Below are positions 1 to 12,365 of a stretch of 64,000 nt of DNA, piece after piece. Position numbers and translations under genes: made by a program. The notes below the pieces were generated by a model. That model saw only the letters and a program-made list of their open reading frames with translations, did not search any database and was not told the DNA's origin. Within the stretch, counting starts at the first letter, position 1. Each line of letters starts with the position of its first letter. Source of the DNA: Dermanyssus gallinae (lineage: Eukaryota > Arthropoda > Arachnida > Mesostigmata > Dermanyssidae). Location of the stretch: contig QVRM01005976.1 of assembly GCA_003439945.1 (NCBI GenBank), positions 186,001 to 250,000 of the forward strand, written 5' to 3'.

Positions 1-514
1 GTCGAGGCTGGTTGAGGCTGTGGCAAGCAGGCCCGACAATGACAATAGCCTACTAGGCGACCGGACGCAGATCGACTCAAAACACTGAGCGCTTTCTGAG
101 TGCCCAATTCTTCCTTGGCGGGCCGTCTGCTCGAAGGGTCTCACTACATGCATCTTATACCACGTCTCCTTCAATCTGGCTTTGTCTGTGTCCTTTCTTT
201 AATTTGTATATATATATATACTTAAAAGCTCCTCTTGTGTCCTGAGGTACCGCCGCTTCATATGACAATCATAAAAGTTCTCTCCTTCAGCTGGGCGTCC
301 CCGGTGAGAGAACGCTGAAATAATCTAACGATAATAGTAATGCAGATAGCTTTTGGTTGTGCTAATTAATTACAGGCCGACTTCATAATTACACAAGTCA
401 TAGAGCAAAGGTCTGGTGATTCTTCTCTACAAGTTACTTGCCCATTTCACGTACGTAGGAGCTGCTGGTGTGTGATAATGAAACAATTAATTAAACAAAA
501 CTCAATGTGTCGAG

Positions 515-518
<4 letters not shown>
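1..518. other. No gene seen
   Basis: I see no convincing coding region, RNA gene or recognisable transposon here. A short (TA)n run sits near 208-221. The open frames are short and lack codon bias or splice context. Confidence 0.5.

Positions 519-553
<35 letters not shown>
519..553. repeat. (TA)n microsatellite
   Basis: An uninterrupted TA dinucleotide tract of about 35 bp. It generates the artificial Tyr-Ile repeat peptides seen in translated frames. Confidence 0.95.
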
Positions 554-557
<4 letters not shown>

Positions 558-1014
558 ACATATATTCGACCCGTGCCACGCCATTCAGTTGTCTCTTAAT
601 AAAACAAAGCACGCACATTTGAGCTCCTCCGCTGTGATGTCGGCGCGCGAACATGTAGTCTTCCAGGAAGTTCTGACTCTACATTACTGGGCATTCTCCA
701 CACGAAGACAACCGTGGTCGGTGAATCCGGTCATTGATTCCTAATCTCAACATCTGGTATACAAAGGTTTTTAGTGGGTATTAGGCGCAGATAGGATGGA
801 GTCCAGTACTCTCCGCCGGTGCCGATCTCCACACTACTCGCCAACAATCTCGGCGGGTGTGCGTCAATGCATTTTCTACCCGCAAAACCAAACAAAACCA
901 TCTTGCTCTGTGTTTTGGCGACTCGGTTCTTTCTATGGTGGATACTATGGAAGCAGTAACTGCTCATCTCATTGATTGTAATATCAGTATAGGGTGTAAT
1001 ACTCCCGCGCACCC

Positions 1015-1660
1015 TAATAGCCTGTGGGATAGCATAGTTCCCCACTGTTCACGCATAGCCGCATTCATGAGCAGACGTGCTGCCTGGAGCTGGAGTTCCG
1101 GGTCTAGCTCGTCGTTTCAGCATTTGCCTTACACACACAGGCGTTCGGTTGGATTCAGGTCGGGCAAACATATAAGCGGCTTCATTAAGCTAATGCGAGC
1201 TAAACCACCGAACAAGCGCAGCGGTATAGCGGCCTAGCATTTTCGTGCACGACGATGAAATGATCTCCATCAACAGCGCTTGCGGCATACGGCGCGACGT
1301 GGAGTGTCAGAATCATCTCATCAACGTACCGTTGGGCAATTAAACCTTGTCCTCCTGGGTTTGAAGGGACTGCTGAGGGGTGACCCCTCCGGGTGGGGTT
1401 CGGTTCCTTTTCCTAAGGATATTGCGCCCCAAACCATTTTGATTGAACTGCCGCCGTAACTGACAGGCTCCGCAATGCAAGGTTGCGCAAGGTTGCTGCT
1501 CTCCTCCTCGCCGGTAGACCCGCCGGTCTTTCCGCCCGTCTATCGTTACGCGTCGTAAAGATTTATCCTGGTCTCGACTGAGCCAACCAACAGAGAGCGG
1601 CCTGTCATTCATTGATCAGTGGTCCAATTTTCTCGTGATTCTCTCGCGCAAACTGGCTTC
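1015..1660 (-). pseudogene. Tc1-like DD34E transposase relic
   Basis: The minus strand carries remnants of a Tc1-family DNA transposase, the enzyme that cuts and pastes its own element at TA targets. Reading from about 1640 down to 1015, in several frames, I see a DGRKDRRVYRRGGE stretch (family: DGR..VWRR.GE), then MVWGAIS, then AQRYVDE. Next is HENARP, where the family has QDNARPH, so the second catalytic Asp appears changed to Glu. Last is PDLNPTER, which carries the third catalytic acidic residue. The first Asp region is degenerate. Frameshifts and stops separate the blocks, so this is not functional. A second relic of what looks like the same family lies at 54180-54960 and shares the AQRYVD block almost exactly at DNA level. 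The motif order makes the family call firm; the element's exact ends are not. Confidence 0.75.
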
Positions 1661-2068
1661 GTGGCTGTCGGTGGCCTGTGGCTTATTGTGGACGTATTGC
1701 GACGGTCTTGTATGGTGGCCTAGTATTAATGTTATGTCTTCGCTTTCGCCTCACATTGCGCGCACTAACCACTACTCGGAGAGGACTACACGGAACGTAG
1801 CAACAATTGGCTTACCTGGACAGCAGCAGCAAATTGGCAATTGCACAAGACAATCTAGAAAAGGAGAACAACGTAGTCCTACTCTGAGAAGCTACGGAAC
1901 ATTGCCTATGGCCAATTTCAAGCAAGGCAACCATTGAGGCGGCTTTGGTATCCGTTTGGTATCCGTTTGTCAGACGACACGCTGTTGGCGCCTTTCTGCG
2001 TTTTAAGAGACACTTGATTGTGTGTTAAAGAAGTTTCACACTAAGAAGTGACAGGCCCCTTAAACATT

Positions 2069-2314
2069 TCATGTCAGCCACGGCACTCTACATACCGATA
2101 GGGCCGTGAACGCTGTACAGGAAAGTAAATATCGAAATGATTCGTCTATGAGATTTCCAGGAACTCGTTCAAGACGGTAGGCGTGTTGTGATCTACTACC
2201 ACGAAGATAATGAGCAAAATGTGCCAGAGAGTTTCTGACTAAGATGATCTCAAAACGTTCGACGCCAAATTGCGACTGCCGTGTTGGCAATTCTAGACCA
2301 TTAAGCTGCTCCAT
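2069..2314 (-). pseudogene. Possible N-terminal part of the Tc1-like relic
   Basis: An 81-codon minus-strand open frame lies upstream, in transposase orientation, of the Tc1 relic at 1015-1660. Its early part (RFEIILVRNS followed by a His/Arg-rich helix-like stretch) loosely resembles the N-terminal helix-turn-helix of Tc1 transposases. If so, the element would span about 1.4 kb. No catalytic residues lie in this part, and the similarity is weak. It could equally be an unrelated chance frame. Confidence 0.3.
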
Positions 2315-2397
2315 GGCTTGAGCTCCTTTATGGATAGCCGTGGTGTGGTTAACGCCCTATTACTGACTTAGCTATGATTAAAAAAAGATATGTTCAG

Positions 2398-2445
2398 CAT
2401 ATGGTGTCCAAAGTTTTGTCGGACATTAACGGCAAATTCTGAAAT
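2398..2445. other. Possible transposon terminal sequence
   Basis: The stretch containing AGTTTTGTCGGACATTAACG followed by GCAAATTC looks like a Tc1-type inverted-repeat end. A related stretch (AGTTTTGTCGGATTTTAAGG then CAAATTC) occurs at about 9618-9646. I could not find the matching inverted end on the other side of the Tc1 relic, so this is tentative. Confidence 0.25.
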
Positions 2446-2461
2446 GTGTCTCATGTATACG

Positions 2462-2464
<3 letters not shown>

Positions 2465-2500
<36 letters not shown>
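2465..2500. repeat. (TA)n microsatellite
   Basis: A pure TA dinucleotide tract of about 36 bp. Confidence 0.95.
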
Positions 2501-2503
<3 letters not shown>

Positions 2504-3599
2504 CGCATCTCTATGTGTGCAATACAGATATGGTTTTCATCTAAGGCCCTCTAAATGAGAACATTCAATCGTTCTAGAATGTCTTGTGCTTAGAGACACA
2601 CACGTTGGTCGTTGGTATTCCCCAAACATTTGAACGTTTTTATTCTCAGCTAGTTGTGAGCAAATCAAATTTACAGTGAGATGTATTACTGCCGAGACTT
2701 GGATATCTGTCTAGGCGGTCATAACGTCCTAACCAGATCAGCAAGTGACATACCTCGGTGTGATGTCCGACCGCAGCCACCTGCTACTCGAGTCACCGAC
2801 TCGATTCTCCCTTTTGGTATTTCTATTGTGGGGTCCGGCAGCGCTGAGCACCAAACGAAAGTAAAAACTGACCTGATACTGAGATAACAAGAGAATACAG
2901 GACGGCGGTCGGAAGGGAAGACGATGACGATTAGGAAGGCTGAGGTGGACACGTGCATTTTGAATAGCACCGTCGACGCCGACGACGTGGGAAAGGAATT
3001 GCCCCTCTTAGAGATCTAAGAGTTAGTAAAGCATATCTTCAAAAGGGATGTAGTTTAGGCATGAGACGATAAAAGTTCTAAGTCAGTCTTGATAAGTTAT
3101 GTATACGGGCGCGTTTTGAACAAACCGATGAAATAACTTACTAGTAGGAAAATAGATCTTTACTGTGTCGCATGACATGGCAGGACCATCCTCAGTATAC
3201 ATATATGTGTACAGGGTGAATGCTATGAAATAAACGACAGCGTTTATAAGTGTTGTGTAAGATGTGACCTAAAATGATAATACGCACGCTCAACTGCTTG
3301 AAGCTGTACACTATCTCTGTAACATATGTGGTGAACGACGCATTAGAACGACAGCAAAATAGCTCTATTATATCTAGCAATCACAGGGTGAAAACTTACA
3401 TTAACTTTCAACTGACTCGAGGGGTCCTCTGGGTGGGTATGAGTTACGTCGTTAGAAACAGAACTCTCTACTTTTGGTGTTAAAGCCGCAGATCACCACC
3501 CCACTCTATTTCTCCTATGCATTAAACTACAGTAAATTTGTCGTTGAAGCGCTCTTCGTACAAATACGCAGGTATTACACGTAAGTGTAGGCCAGCTAA
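2501..3599. other. No gene seen
   Basis: About 1.1 kb of unique-looking sequence with short overlapping open frames only. None shows a recognisable domain. Confidence 0.45.
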
Positions 3600-3785
3600 T
3601 CATGCAGGCTCAACTGTCGAGGGGCGAAACATGCGCTCGAGACATGATCGAGAACCTACAACCAGAACGATGGGCCTCTTGGTAAGTCAAGGGCACTGTC
3701 CTGCCCTCCGCCTGGACGACCACAACGTCAATATCGTCCACACGTTCAGGTACTTTGGGGTCCTTCATGACCAAGCTTTATAAAG
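3600..3785 (+). pseudogene. LINE reverse transcriptase fragment (thumb region)
   Basis: An open frame ends with a run matching the region that follows the palm in non-LTR reverse transcriptases: PALRLDD, then V-x-x-F-R-Y-F-G-V (about 3745-3762), then a short tail. In these enzymes this block (V..F.YLG...D) comes just after the YADD active-site strand. No YADD is visible upstream, and no RNase H or zinc-knuckle region follows, so this is a short orphan fragment. The clade cannot be assigned. Confidence 0.5.
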
Positions 3786-3984
3786 ATCCTCTTACGTGCC
3801 CAGAGCAGCGGACAAGAGCCTCAAATCGGCCTTTACCTTACATCTATAGGGTTCGGCACTCGAAACATCACATCATTATATTCATGGCCGATTTGTCGGG
3901 CCAGTTGTCTCCCGGTCCGTGGGTGCCTATGAAATGTCGCCGCCTGTGAAAGGATGCAGCACATAGGCAAATTGTAGTATATGG

Positions 3985-3991
<7 letters not shown>

Positions 3992-4017
<26 letters not shown>

Positions 4018-4040
4018 AATATAGATATAGATATATACAC
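3992..4040. repeat. (TA)n microsatellite with TAGA/TAAA interruptions
   Basis: A TA tract of about 26 bp followed by imperfect ATATAGATATAG units. Confidence 0.9.
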
Positions 4041-4900
4041 ACAAACCGCATACCGGATAGTGTCGACTCATGCGGAGTCAGTCCTCGTGAGAACCATGTT
4101 GGCGCCATGACATCTAGTGGCACAACATCCCTACAGAATCCATAATAGAGAAGTCTGACTAGGGAAGGACAGGAAAAGACGTGACTTTGTTCGTAGGTGA
4201 GAGAGACCGTCTCAAGGAGCGGCAATCATGCCTACAGACCTACGATAGCATTTATCGTCAACTCACATATGTAGGCACTTACTGGCCAGTAGCAGACAAT
4301 GTGCGAGACGACGCTAAACACAAGGGTGCGAACATGATGCCCGCGTTTAGTAAGCGAGGAGGCACGGAATGGTGAAACGGAACGAGTGCTCGGACAGCTG
4401 AAGGGATCATGTGACTGCCGTTGCCGTTACGACGGCACCGGGGCAACTGGCTCGGGGTATGGGAACGTAGCAACCAGATATTAAAAGGTCAATGAAAAAT
4501 GCTAAATGAAAGATAAACATCAACATTCGAACGAAAAAGACAATAAACTCCATCTCGAGCATTGTATACGCGCTACTATATACGCAGACCAGGTACTCTG
4601 TCTGTCGGCACGGGCCATCATCAACATCAGAACGGATGCGAGATAGCATCCTTTTTGGTGCTAGCAACAGTTTGCCTTTTTGTCGAGACGAAGTGTCGTG
4701 AGCAGCGGTGGTGAGTCTCAGGCGAGTTAGTCGGTCGATGTTATGCGAAGTAGGTGCGTGAAAGAAAGACACCTTTCTTCTATGCACCTTGCCTTATTAA
4801 ATATTTGCGTATGCCCGTGTAGTGAGTATAGGTGTGTGTGTGTGTGTATATCTAAGTGGCTGAGGAGGCCTCGATTTTTCCGCAGGTCTCATTCTGCCGC
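4041..4900. other. No gene seen
   Basis: No recognisable coding or RNA feature. A short (GT)n run occurs at about 4831-4847. Confidence 0.45.
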
Positions 4901-4959
4901 TGAGCCAATTAGCCAACTGTTGACAGCATTCCGTCGCCGGCCGAACTACCTCTCTTTTG

Positions 4960-6560
4960 AGATGGGTAGTGTTTTGTTGTTACTATTATTAATATGAATA
5001 TCATTGCTCTGCTACGCGAAGCCGCCGCCGCCTCTCGTCGTTGAGCCAGTCGTTGGAAGTCAGCCGTAGCGAAAGACTCGTCTCGTCGTGTTGGCAGTGA
5101 CGACAACAACATCAACAATGACAACAACAAGGGCAACAACATCAACAACAACATTAACAATGACAACAAAAACATCAACAACAACAACACAGCAACAGCT
5201 GCAGCAGGTGCGCATCTTTTATCGACCGACGACCTTCTTCAACGGATGACTATGAATGGGCCTTGCGAGCCGAATGAACGACAGAAACCCGCGTTGGCCG
5301 TTGCCGCAATCACGCCGCATCACCTTTTTCCGCTTTTCCTGCAACTTTTCCCGCTTTTCCTGCAACTTTTTCCCAGATCCCTTTCCTCCTACTGCTCTGT
5401 TCTTTCATGCCCAGCACTTGTTAGCCTTGTAGTCGAGTTACTCTGTCCTACGCTCCCACTGCTAACCGACAGTAAGAACTTAGCACCCACCCCGACGTAT
5501 AGACAACAGGAATGCCTCTCCAATACGCTTCCGTCGTCGTCGTGTGCTTGTGAAACTTGGCGTCCCTTAGCGCAGCTCCTCTTTAAAGACTTGAACAGTA
5601 GTCCAATATCGAAGAGAGTTTTTTTTATCAAAACAATAAAAGCACCAAAAGCAGCAACAGCAGAAGCAGCAACAACGACGACGAATAAACGTACGTTTCA
5701 TTTCAGTAAATGACGCTCGAATTCAGTTTTTTCCCCTTTCCTTTAGCTAGCCTCGCTTCTCTGTATCGGATTCGTTAGATGAGTCTCATAGGATCCAGCA
5801 GTAAAGGTGTACTTGCAGTCGTAGTGTCGTTGTTGTTGTTGTGGTTGTTGTCGTCGCTGTCGCTACAGCTGCCGTTGGGAACTAACACAGTTCTATTACC
5901 CATTACGCACTGCATACACGCGCGACGCATTTGCCACGCATCTAGTGACCATTCGAGTATTGAGCGCATCTGGCGTCCGAAAACAAGATGACAATGACGA
6001 AACCGACATCAATCACAACAGCTACAACTTGAACAGCAATAACAACAACAACAACTACAACCACGGAACAACGAGAACAGCCGCGTATAGACATTGTTAT
6101 CAATGTTGTTGTCCTTGTTGTTGTTGTTGTTGTTGTTGTTATTGTTGTTGTCATCGTCACAGCACGCTGCGCCAAGAAGCGACAAGCAATATAAACTGAA
6201 GATACAGCCTCGTGGTCTCGTCCGCGCAGTCCGCCCCATGATTGTTGTTGTTGTTGTTGTTTTGTTGTTGTTGTCGTCGTCGCTGTTGTTGTTGTCGTCG
6301 TCGCTGTTGCTGCTGCTGCTCTCAGTATCTTTGTCGCCAATACTTACTCTACGATACTAGGCAAGAACGACTAGATCACATCAGTACGCCGCCCGCGTGC
6401 GGTGCGATCACCGCCTGTAACCAACCATACAGCCACGACCACCACCACTAGATGGCACTGCAATACGCACAGCTGCGGTACCACCTCACCATCAGCTGCA
6501 GTACCGTCAGCTGCAGTAGCAGCAGCAGCAGCAGCAGCGGCAACGACAACGACAACGGTG
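4960..6560. repeat. Trinucleotide-rich block (CAA/TTG/CAG/TCG)
   Basis: Dense imperfect trinucleotide runs: CAA-type at about 5100-5190, CAG/CAA at 5640-5690, TTG at 5827-5860, CAA at 6000-6065, TTG at 6099-6158 and 6242-6330, and CAG at 6510-6545. The CAA-type and TTG-type runs alternate in strand, so neighbouring tracts are self-complementary. Homopolymeric reading frames (Leu, Asn, Cys, Ser, Thr, Val runs) are artefacts of these repeats. I see no supported gene inside. Confidence 0.85.
6445..6459 (+). promoter_or_regulatory. CTCF-like binding motif
   Basis: The 15-mer CCACTAGATGGCACT fits every position of the widely used CTCF core consensus CCASYAGRKGGCRSY. CTCF is a conserved zinc-finger insulator protein in bilaterians. 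One match in 64 kb could still be chance, because the motif is degenerate. Occupancy cannot be judged from sequence. Confidence 0.4.
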
Positions 6561-6716
6561 ATGGTGCTGGTGGTACAATACGACTCGCCGACCAAGAAAT
6601 TCGCCATTCGAGCTCGAGCGGCACGCGGAGACGGACCACGCGCATGCGAGCCAGCCACATACGCCGCTAGCTGGCAACACCGGTTAGTGCCACAGTTTGG
6701 TACAACGTACGCTTGC

Positions 6717-6770
6717 AGTCTGACTGACGCTGGCAGTCTGGCTGACGCTGGCACTCTGGCTGACGCTGGC
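6717..6770. repeat. Three-copy 18-bp tandem repeat
   Basis: Three consecutive 18-bp units of the form AGTCTGGCTGACGCTGGC, differing by one or two bases, followed by a partial fourth. On the minus strand they read as a Cys-Gln-Arg-Gln-Pro-type repeat, but no gene context supports translation. The sequence is unrelated to the 18-bp satellite at 58-64 kb. Confidence 0.85.
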
Positions 6771-7167
6771 TAACGCCGGCAGACTGGCATCTCATTGCGT
6801 TCTGCATGCTGTTCACATTTTTAGCTCGCGATGCACTCATGCAGGTGTCTCCGATTGTCCGCCGGCTCGCCCGCCGGCGTATCGGGGCTCTCGGCATACG
6901 TCGCGATCATCGCCGCCGCCGCCGCCGATGTCGCGCCAGGCACCGGCCGATACGCCAAAACACAGAGCAAGGCGGGCGGGCCGGCGTCTCTCGCAGCAGA
7001 GTCCGCTGTGAGTGTCTGATGTATCATCTACGCACAGCGACGTGAGTTGAAACACGAGTGCCGTTCACAGACACGCGGAGGAGATGAGACGCGACACGAG
7101 ATGAAACTCGGCTAAACTCGACATGATGATGAGAGCCAGTGCGCGCGCGGGAAAGATAGAGAGAGAT

Positions 7168-7168
7168 G

Positions 7169-7199
<31 letters not shown>

Positions 7200-7229
7200 A
7201 ATATATATATATTTATTATATATATTATA

Positions 7230-7287
<58 letters not shown>

Positions 7288-7308
7288 ATATAATATATAT
7301 ATATATAG

Positions 7309-7367
<59 letters not shown>
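7168..7367. repeat. Long interrupted (TA)n tract
   Basis: About 200 bp of almost pure A/T, mainly TA dinucleotides with periodic TATTATA and TATCTATA interruptions. It is strongly self-complementary and preceded by a GA-rich stretch. Confidence 0.95.
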
Positions 7368-7370
<3 letters not shown>

Positions 7371-7498
7371 AGAGAGATCGGGAGGAAAATAAATTTACAT
7401 TCAAAGTAATAGCAGAGAAGAAACGAATACAGGAAGAAAGAACAAGGCGAGTCGGTGTTGCCGAGCGACGATAACAGGCTGTCGTTACACATTACAAG

Positions 7499-7502
7499 TA
7501 TA

Positions 7503-7546
<44 letters not shown>
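7499..7546. repeat. (TA)n microsatellite
   Basis: A TA tract of about 48 bp with one G interruption, 130 bp after the large TA block. Confidence 0.95.
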
Positions 7547-7548
<2 letters not shown>

Positions 7549-7920
7549 CATATTCTTATAGATGTATACACGTAGACAAAGAAACATAGAGACATAGAGA
7601 GAGATAGATGGAAAACGAGCACTAAAGCCTTTAGGCAGACGACGTAGCAGTACGACAAAGATTGCCAGCTGGCAGCAGTGGCTTTTCTGAGCGACGACCT
7701 TAATGCGCTGTCGTCTGCACTTGACTGGCTGCGTGCCTGCCTGCGTGCCTGGCTACAAGGCATTGTAGCTCGGGCGGGCGGGCGGTCAGTTGTCGACGTG
7801 GCCAGACCAACAAGCTCAAACGTAAACTTGCAACATTTATCCTCTTCTCCTTCTTCCTAGCTTCTTGTCGTCATTTCTCGGTAGCGAACGATATCATCCA
7901 CATGATCGGTGGCTGCATCA

Positions 7921-8090
7921 TAGACATCATCATCATCATCATAATCGACCTCATCATCAACAGCATCATCAAAATCGACATCATCAACATCATCATCATC
8001 GTTGTTGTCATCGTTGTCACGACCATGGACGTCTTCATCATTCTCATGATGATTATAATCACCGCCAGCAGCAGCAGCAGCATCGGCAAC
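7921..8090. repeat. (CAT)n/(CAG)n trinucleotide region
   Basis: Imperfect CAT/ATC repeats over about 150 bp, followed by a short CAG run near 8070-8082. Ile-, His- and Met-rich frames here are artefacts. A (CCGT)n run lies at about 8211-8229. Confidence 0.9.
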
Positions 8091-8406
8091 ATCTGAGTGT
8101 CTATAGCCAGCCACTCTGTTACCTTTTTTCCTTCCGTCATTCACTGCACTGCACTGGACTACAGTGAGCGCGTGACGAACGCACTGGTTATCCCGCTCGG
8201 GTCCCCTCAGCCGTCCGTCCGTCCGTCCCTTCATTCAGGTCCTGTCTGAGAAAGCAGCAGGGGCGGCGGTGCTGGCGGCGGCAGCAGCAGTAGCAGAGAT
8301 ATAGAGAATGACAATACTTTGTCTTGTTGTCTTGCTGTTGCTGCTTCTTGCATGTACAACTTCATGGCTCAACATGGCCTTCTCGTGGTTCACCGCACGC
8401 CACGCT

Positions 8407-8409
8407 ATG

Positions 8410-8444
<35 letters not shown>

Positions 8445-8445
8445 T
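8407..8445. repeat. (TA)n microsatellite
   Basis: A TA tract with a TATG interruption. Confidence 0.95.
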
Positions 8446-11400
8446 AAATGGACATGCGGGCTGACAGAGTACGAAGGGGGGAGGTGTGTTTAGTAGTGGG
8501 TATGGGGGTCTCGACGACGGAACAAAATCCAGCAGAGTCGAGTCCCACAGAGCGCGGGTAGGCAGACATGCTTTGCCCGCCGCGCCAGTGCGTAAACGCA
8601 TTCTCCCTTCTTCTCTAAAAAAATTAATATATATATATATAATTTAATTATAATGAATATATATTTATGTTCTACTAAGTAACCGTCATTGCATACAAAA
8701 ATGACGTGTGCTCTTATTTCCGCCAGGATAAAAGCCACACCTTACACAGATGGAGTTCCATTCCCAACTCAGAATGGAGCGCCGGTGATATCTAGTCCGT
8801 AGCACACCAGCAGAACCGAGCCTTGGACATTGCCGTATAGGTAGGTAGGTACTGCTGCAAACCCACGCTCCTTCCTGTGCCTTGGGTATCGGGCGAGGAT
8901 GGGCCTTGCTTGTTATTGTGTTCCTTTGAGTCTCCCTGGCTCTGAATACTCTAGACCAGCGCCCCTCGCCTTCGATAAAGTCCCAGGCAACGGTGTAGGT
9001 TACTAGTCGCACCTATGGCTTAACTAACAGTTGTGCAGCTATCGTTAACTTGTCGTTATCCAAGGTCTCGACATGACGGTAACTGCATCGTTGCATGGGT
9101 AAGCGTCAGTATCGCCGTCGCTTACCAGGCTGCCTTTGAAGAGAATTTACATCTGTATATAAAAGCGCCAGTATCGCATTCTTCCAGTAATTAAATGTTA
9201 TGTTAGTTACCTCCACAAGGTAAAAAAAGTTTCTCCTTGTAGTTTCGTGCCCAGATTACGATGCCTTTTGCAAACAACGAAAGAAAGAAAAGAAAATTTT
9301 TCTTTATAGGATTTCAGTTTTCTGTTGGAAGCATACACAAACCGTGACTTATTTACACAAACTTACATGTACGCATCATTTATGCGCATTACTCTCTTTT
9401 CGATATAGAATATCATAAGTAATTTAGTTTTTGATTTGTTGTTGAGCCGGATTGATGAAGCTTATGAAAGTAAATGTGTTATCCTCTCTTGATACCTACT
9501 ACGCATACATTCATACCAATATATGTGCACACAAATCTATGCCAAATATCCAAATAAACACACATATATGCACGTGTATACGCATATGTATATATACATA
9601 TTAACACATGTTTCGGATAGTTTTGTCGGATTTTAAGGCAAATTCATGAACTTTTGCGGATTACGTTGCGGTAGACGAATCACTTTCATTTTCTTCGGCA
9701 ACACGTTTTCTCCGAACAGGGTACACCGTCACGTATGATGGGTCGTCACAACTAGTTAACATATCGCATATCACATATTGCTGTCCTATCTCGGAACCTG
9801 AGATCTGGTTAATTATATCATGGAAGGAGTACAAGACATGTTCAGGTCTACGCCATTCCTTTCTACGTCATTTCTTTGAAGCTCTATGTACATCAGCTTA
9901 CAGAATGTGAATTGCTAGGACACCTTTAGGCGGCATCTAAGCCCCTAAGGAGTCAGCGATATATCACTCCGAATGCCGTGGCCCGATTTGAATTCGTAAA
10001 CGGTTTATCTGCTTGGCGGGTGGCCGGATGCAAATCCAAATTATATCCGCGAATCTGGCGATTCGTCACGTTCTCCTTGCAAGTCTACGCATAGTGGAAA
10101 CACACGTACGCAATTCTGATACATTGTTGCACACGCCCATTTATATAATATTCCAGGTAATGATTTCATGTGATGTTACGTTATGTATTACAAAATATGT
10201 TATCCATATCCGCCGTGAGAGGCGGATCCGGTCATGCACGTTCTGTCCCATGAAAATTTAAGGCACCCGATAAATGCAAAACTAGAAGCGATTGAAAGCT
10301 CCTTCCTCACTGAACGAAATTTTAGAACTAGTAATAGGGCACAGCTCGTTAGTTACAGTTAGTTAGAACTAGCAGTATAAACAGTCACAAAAAATTACCT
10401 ATGTAACTACTATTATGCCGCAAATCAAGTTAAGACGTCTTGAGCTATATCTCCTTCATGTGTACTTTAGTACGCGAAGAGGTCTTCTTTTTCGCTACGG
10501 CCTACGGATTCGATCGGATGGTTAAAAAACAAACGGGTCGTTTATAGCTATTACTTATCTAAATGCTTGAAACGTCAGAGTGGCCCGCCTAATCAAGGTA
10601 ACTTTTTTTAACTGAAAGTACTCCTAGTTCAGACGAGGGGCTAGATTTTCAGTAACAAACCTGTAATAGCTCTGATAGCATTATTCTGTATGTCCTGCAA
10701 TGCATGGATAACATTCGTATAGAAGCTACGGATAAACCCCTGGGAAAGAGGAAGCTAGATTGAATCGGATACCGCTCAATGTCGTAAAGCTCTCTTGCTG
10801 CAATCAACCTCTGAAGTTTCAAACTAAATTCAAAATGTTCATAACGGAAGGACTATTCCTAGCGCAATGAAGGCAGGGAGGGCTTGTGCTGATCTAGGTA
10901 CCGGATAGTGCGATTGAGTACCAACTTCTTATGCACCACTATGTAAACTTCTTAACGCAACAGAAAATCACTACAAATATCTACCGGCGAGCAGGTTTAG
11001 GGGCTTCGCTTAGTAACCAACTTGATGGTTTAATAAAGAATAGGGCAATTCGTGTAACGCTGAAATGCGTACTATGAGCGACTGAACAGGAAGAATAATA
11101 CTACCAATCACAACGACACTATGTTAGTTGTGGCTGTTTTTATTGATGATATGATTATATATGTATGACTTTTATAGATATGATAGACGGTAAAATTCGT
11201 TAATTTAACGAACTAAACGGCACCATGCTTGCTGAAGATGAGCGTCGTAATATCTATATTATCTATAGTATCAAGGCAAGGTAAAAGCAGCGGCCTTATT
11301 TCTAAGAGTAATAAACGAAATGCCGGGATCTTGACTTTAATGTGGAAGGAAGCCGAGCTTTGATGAACAGTCTGGTACTTGGGTGGGCCCACCTGAACCA

Positions 11401-12112
11401 ATGGCCTGTGCAGTATCAAACCAAACACCGTCTAAATTGATTGGCGCGACGGCAGTGCTGCAAACATTAGGCTGAGGAACAGACAGACGCAGATCGTCCT
11501 TCTGCGGTGGTTATAGAGCCTGTCAAGTTATTGATGTTGTTGCGTAAAAGTATCTTAAAGTAAAGAACATTTTACAGCCTGGCCGTCATCCAGGTCAGTA
11601 ACAATTGTGGCGTTCTCTCTAGGTATATTTCACTACGTTATCCCAAAACGGCATATTAAAATTTCAACCGGTTTTGCTGTTATGACGTTTTTCGTCGTCC
11701 TTTGTTAGGAGTTTCATTTAAACGACCTTTATATATAGGTTTGTCTTTGTTTTGCTAAGTGCATTTTGCAGTGCATCTTGGAACAGTTGATAGATGGAAT
11801 AACTAAAGACGTGACCTTGCGTCTATTATAGCGGCCGGTACCCATAGACAGTAGCATCCGCAAGGGGACAGATGTTAAATAGTATTATGGAAATGTGGTG
11901 GACCGAAGTTCAATGAGAAGCGGCCGTTCACTCTTCGAAAGGCTGACGAACAAGGAAACCCAATTCCTCCAGGTTTCAGGTCATTTGGCCTCATTACGAC
12001 GGTTCTAGATAGCCCATTTTGCGACTAATAGAATTCGTCTGTGGACTAATTTAGCTGGTTTGGCTAGCATAGTTTTGTGCACTAATAGTAATGTTAATAA
12101 ATAAGAAAAACA
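8446..12112. other. Largely featureless intergenic or intronic DNA
   Basis: About 3.7 kb with no recognisable gene. A minus-strand frame at 8686-9012 has a Cys-rich end (CVRCGFYPGG) that faintly recalls LINE C-termini but is too weak to call. The rest is AT-richer, with short stop-rich frames. A Tc1-end-like motif is near 9618-9646. Confidence 0.4.
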
Positions 12113-12138
12113 CGCTTTTGTTTCAGGGCCCAATGCCT

Positions 12139-12188
<50 letters not shown>

Positions 12189-12216
12189 CAAGGTATTGGG
12201 CCCTGAAACAAAAGCG
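12113..12216. repeat. Near-perfect inverted repeat around (TA)n
   Basis: 28 bp at 12113-12140 is repeated as its reverse complement at 12189-12216 with a single mismatch. The loop is about 48 bp of TA repeat. The arms are normal-complexity sequence containing the palindromic core GGGCCC, so this is not a by-product of the microsatellite. The structure could extrude as a 28-bp stem, or could extend through the self-complementary TA loop to over 50 bp. Confidence 0.95.
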
Positions 12217-12365
12217 TATATATATATATATATACGAACGTTATACGAAAACAATGTATATATGTAAAATGAGATAAGGCTAAGCCATCGAACGCTACCA
12301 CTACTGCTGCAATGAAAAGGATTTTAACACAGAAAAACAAGAACACAAAGTCTCCTTCATTTGAG

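Noticed and set aside
4097..4112. A third CTCF-like site on the minus strand
   Set aside because: It has three mismatches to the consensus core.
5942..6340. Leu-, Thr-, Asn- and Cys-rich frames around 6 kb
   Set aside because: These are homopolymeric translations of TTG/CAA trinucleotide repeats.
7168..7367. The large TA block as a replication origin or matrix attachment site
   Set aside because: AT-richness alone is not evidence, and many similar TA tracts occur across the window.
8686..9012. A minus-strand frame with a Cys-rich end, considered as a LINE C-terminus
   Set aside because: Only a few residues fit, and there is no zinc-knuckle spacing or neighbouring reverse transcriptase.
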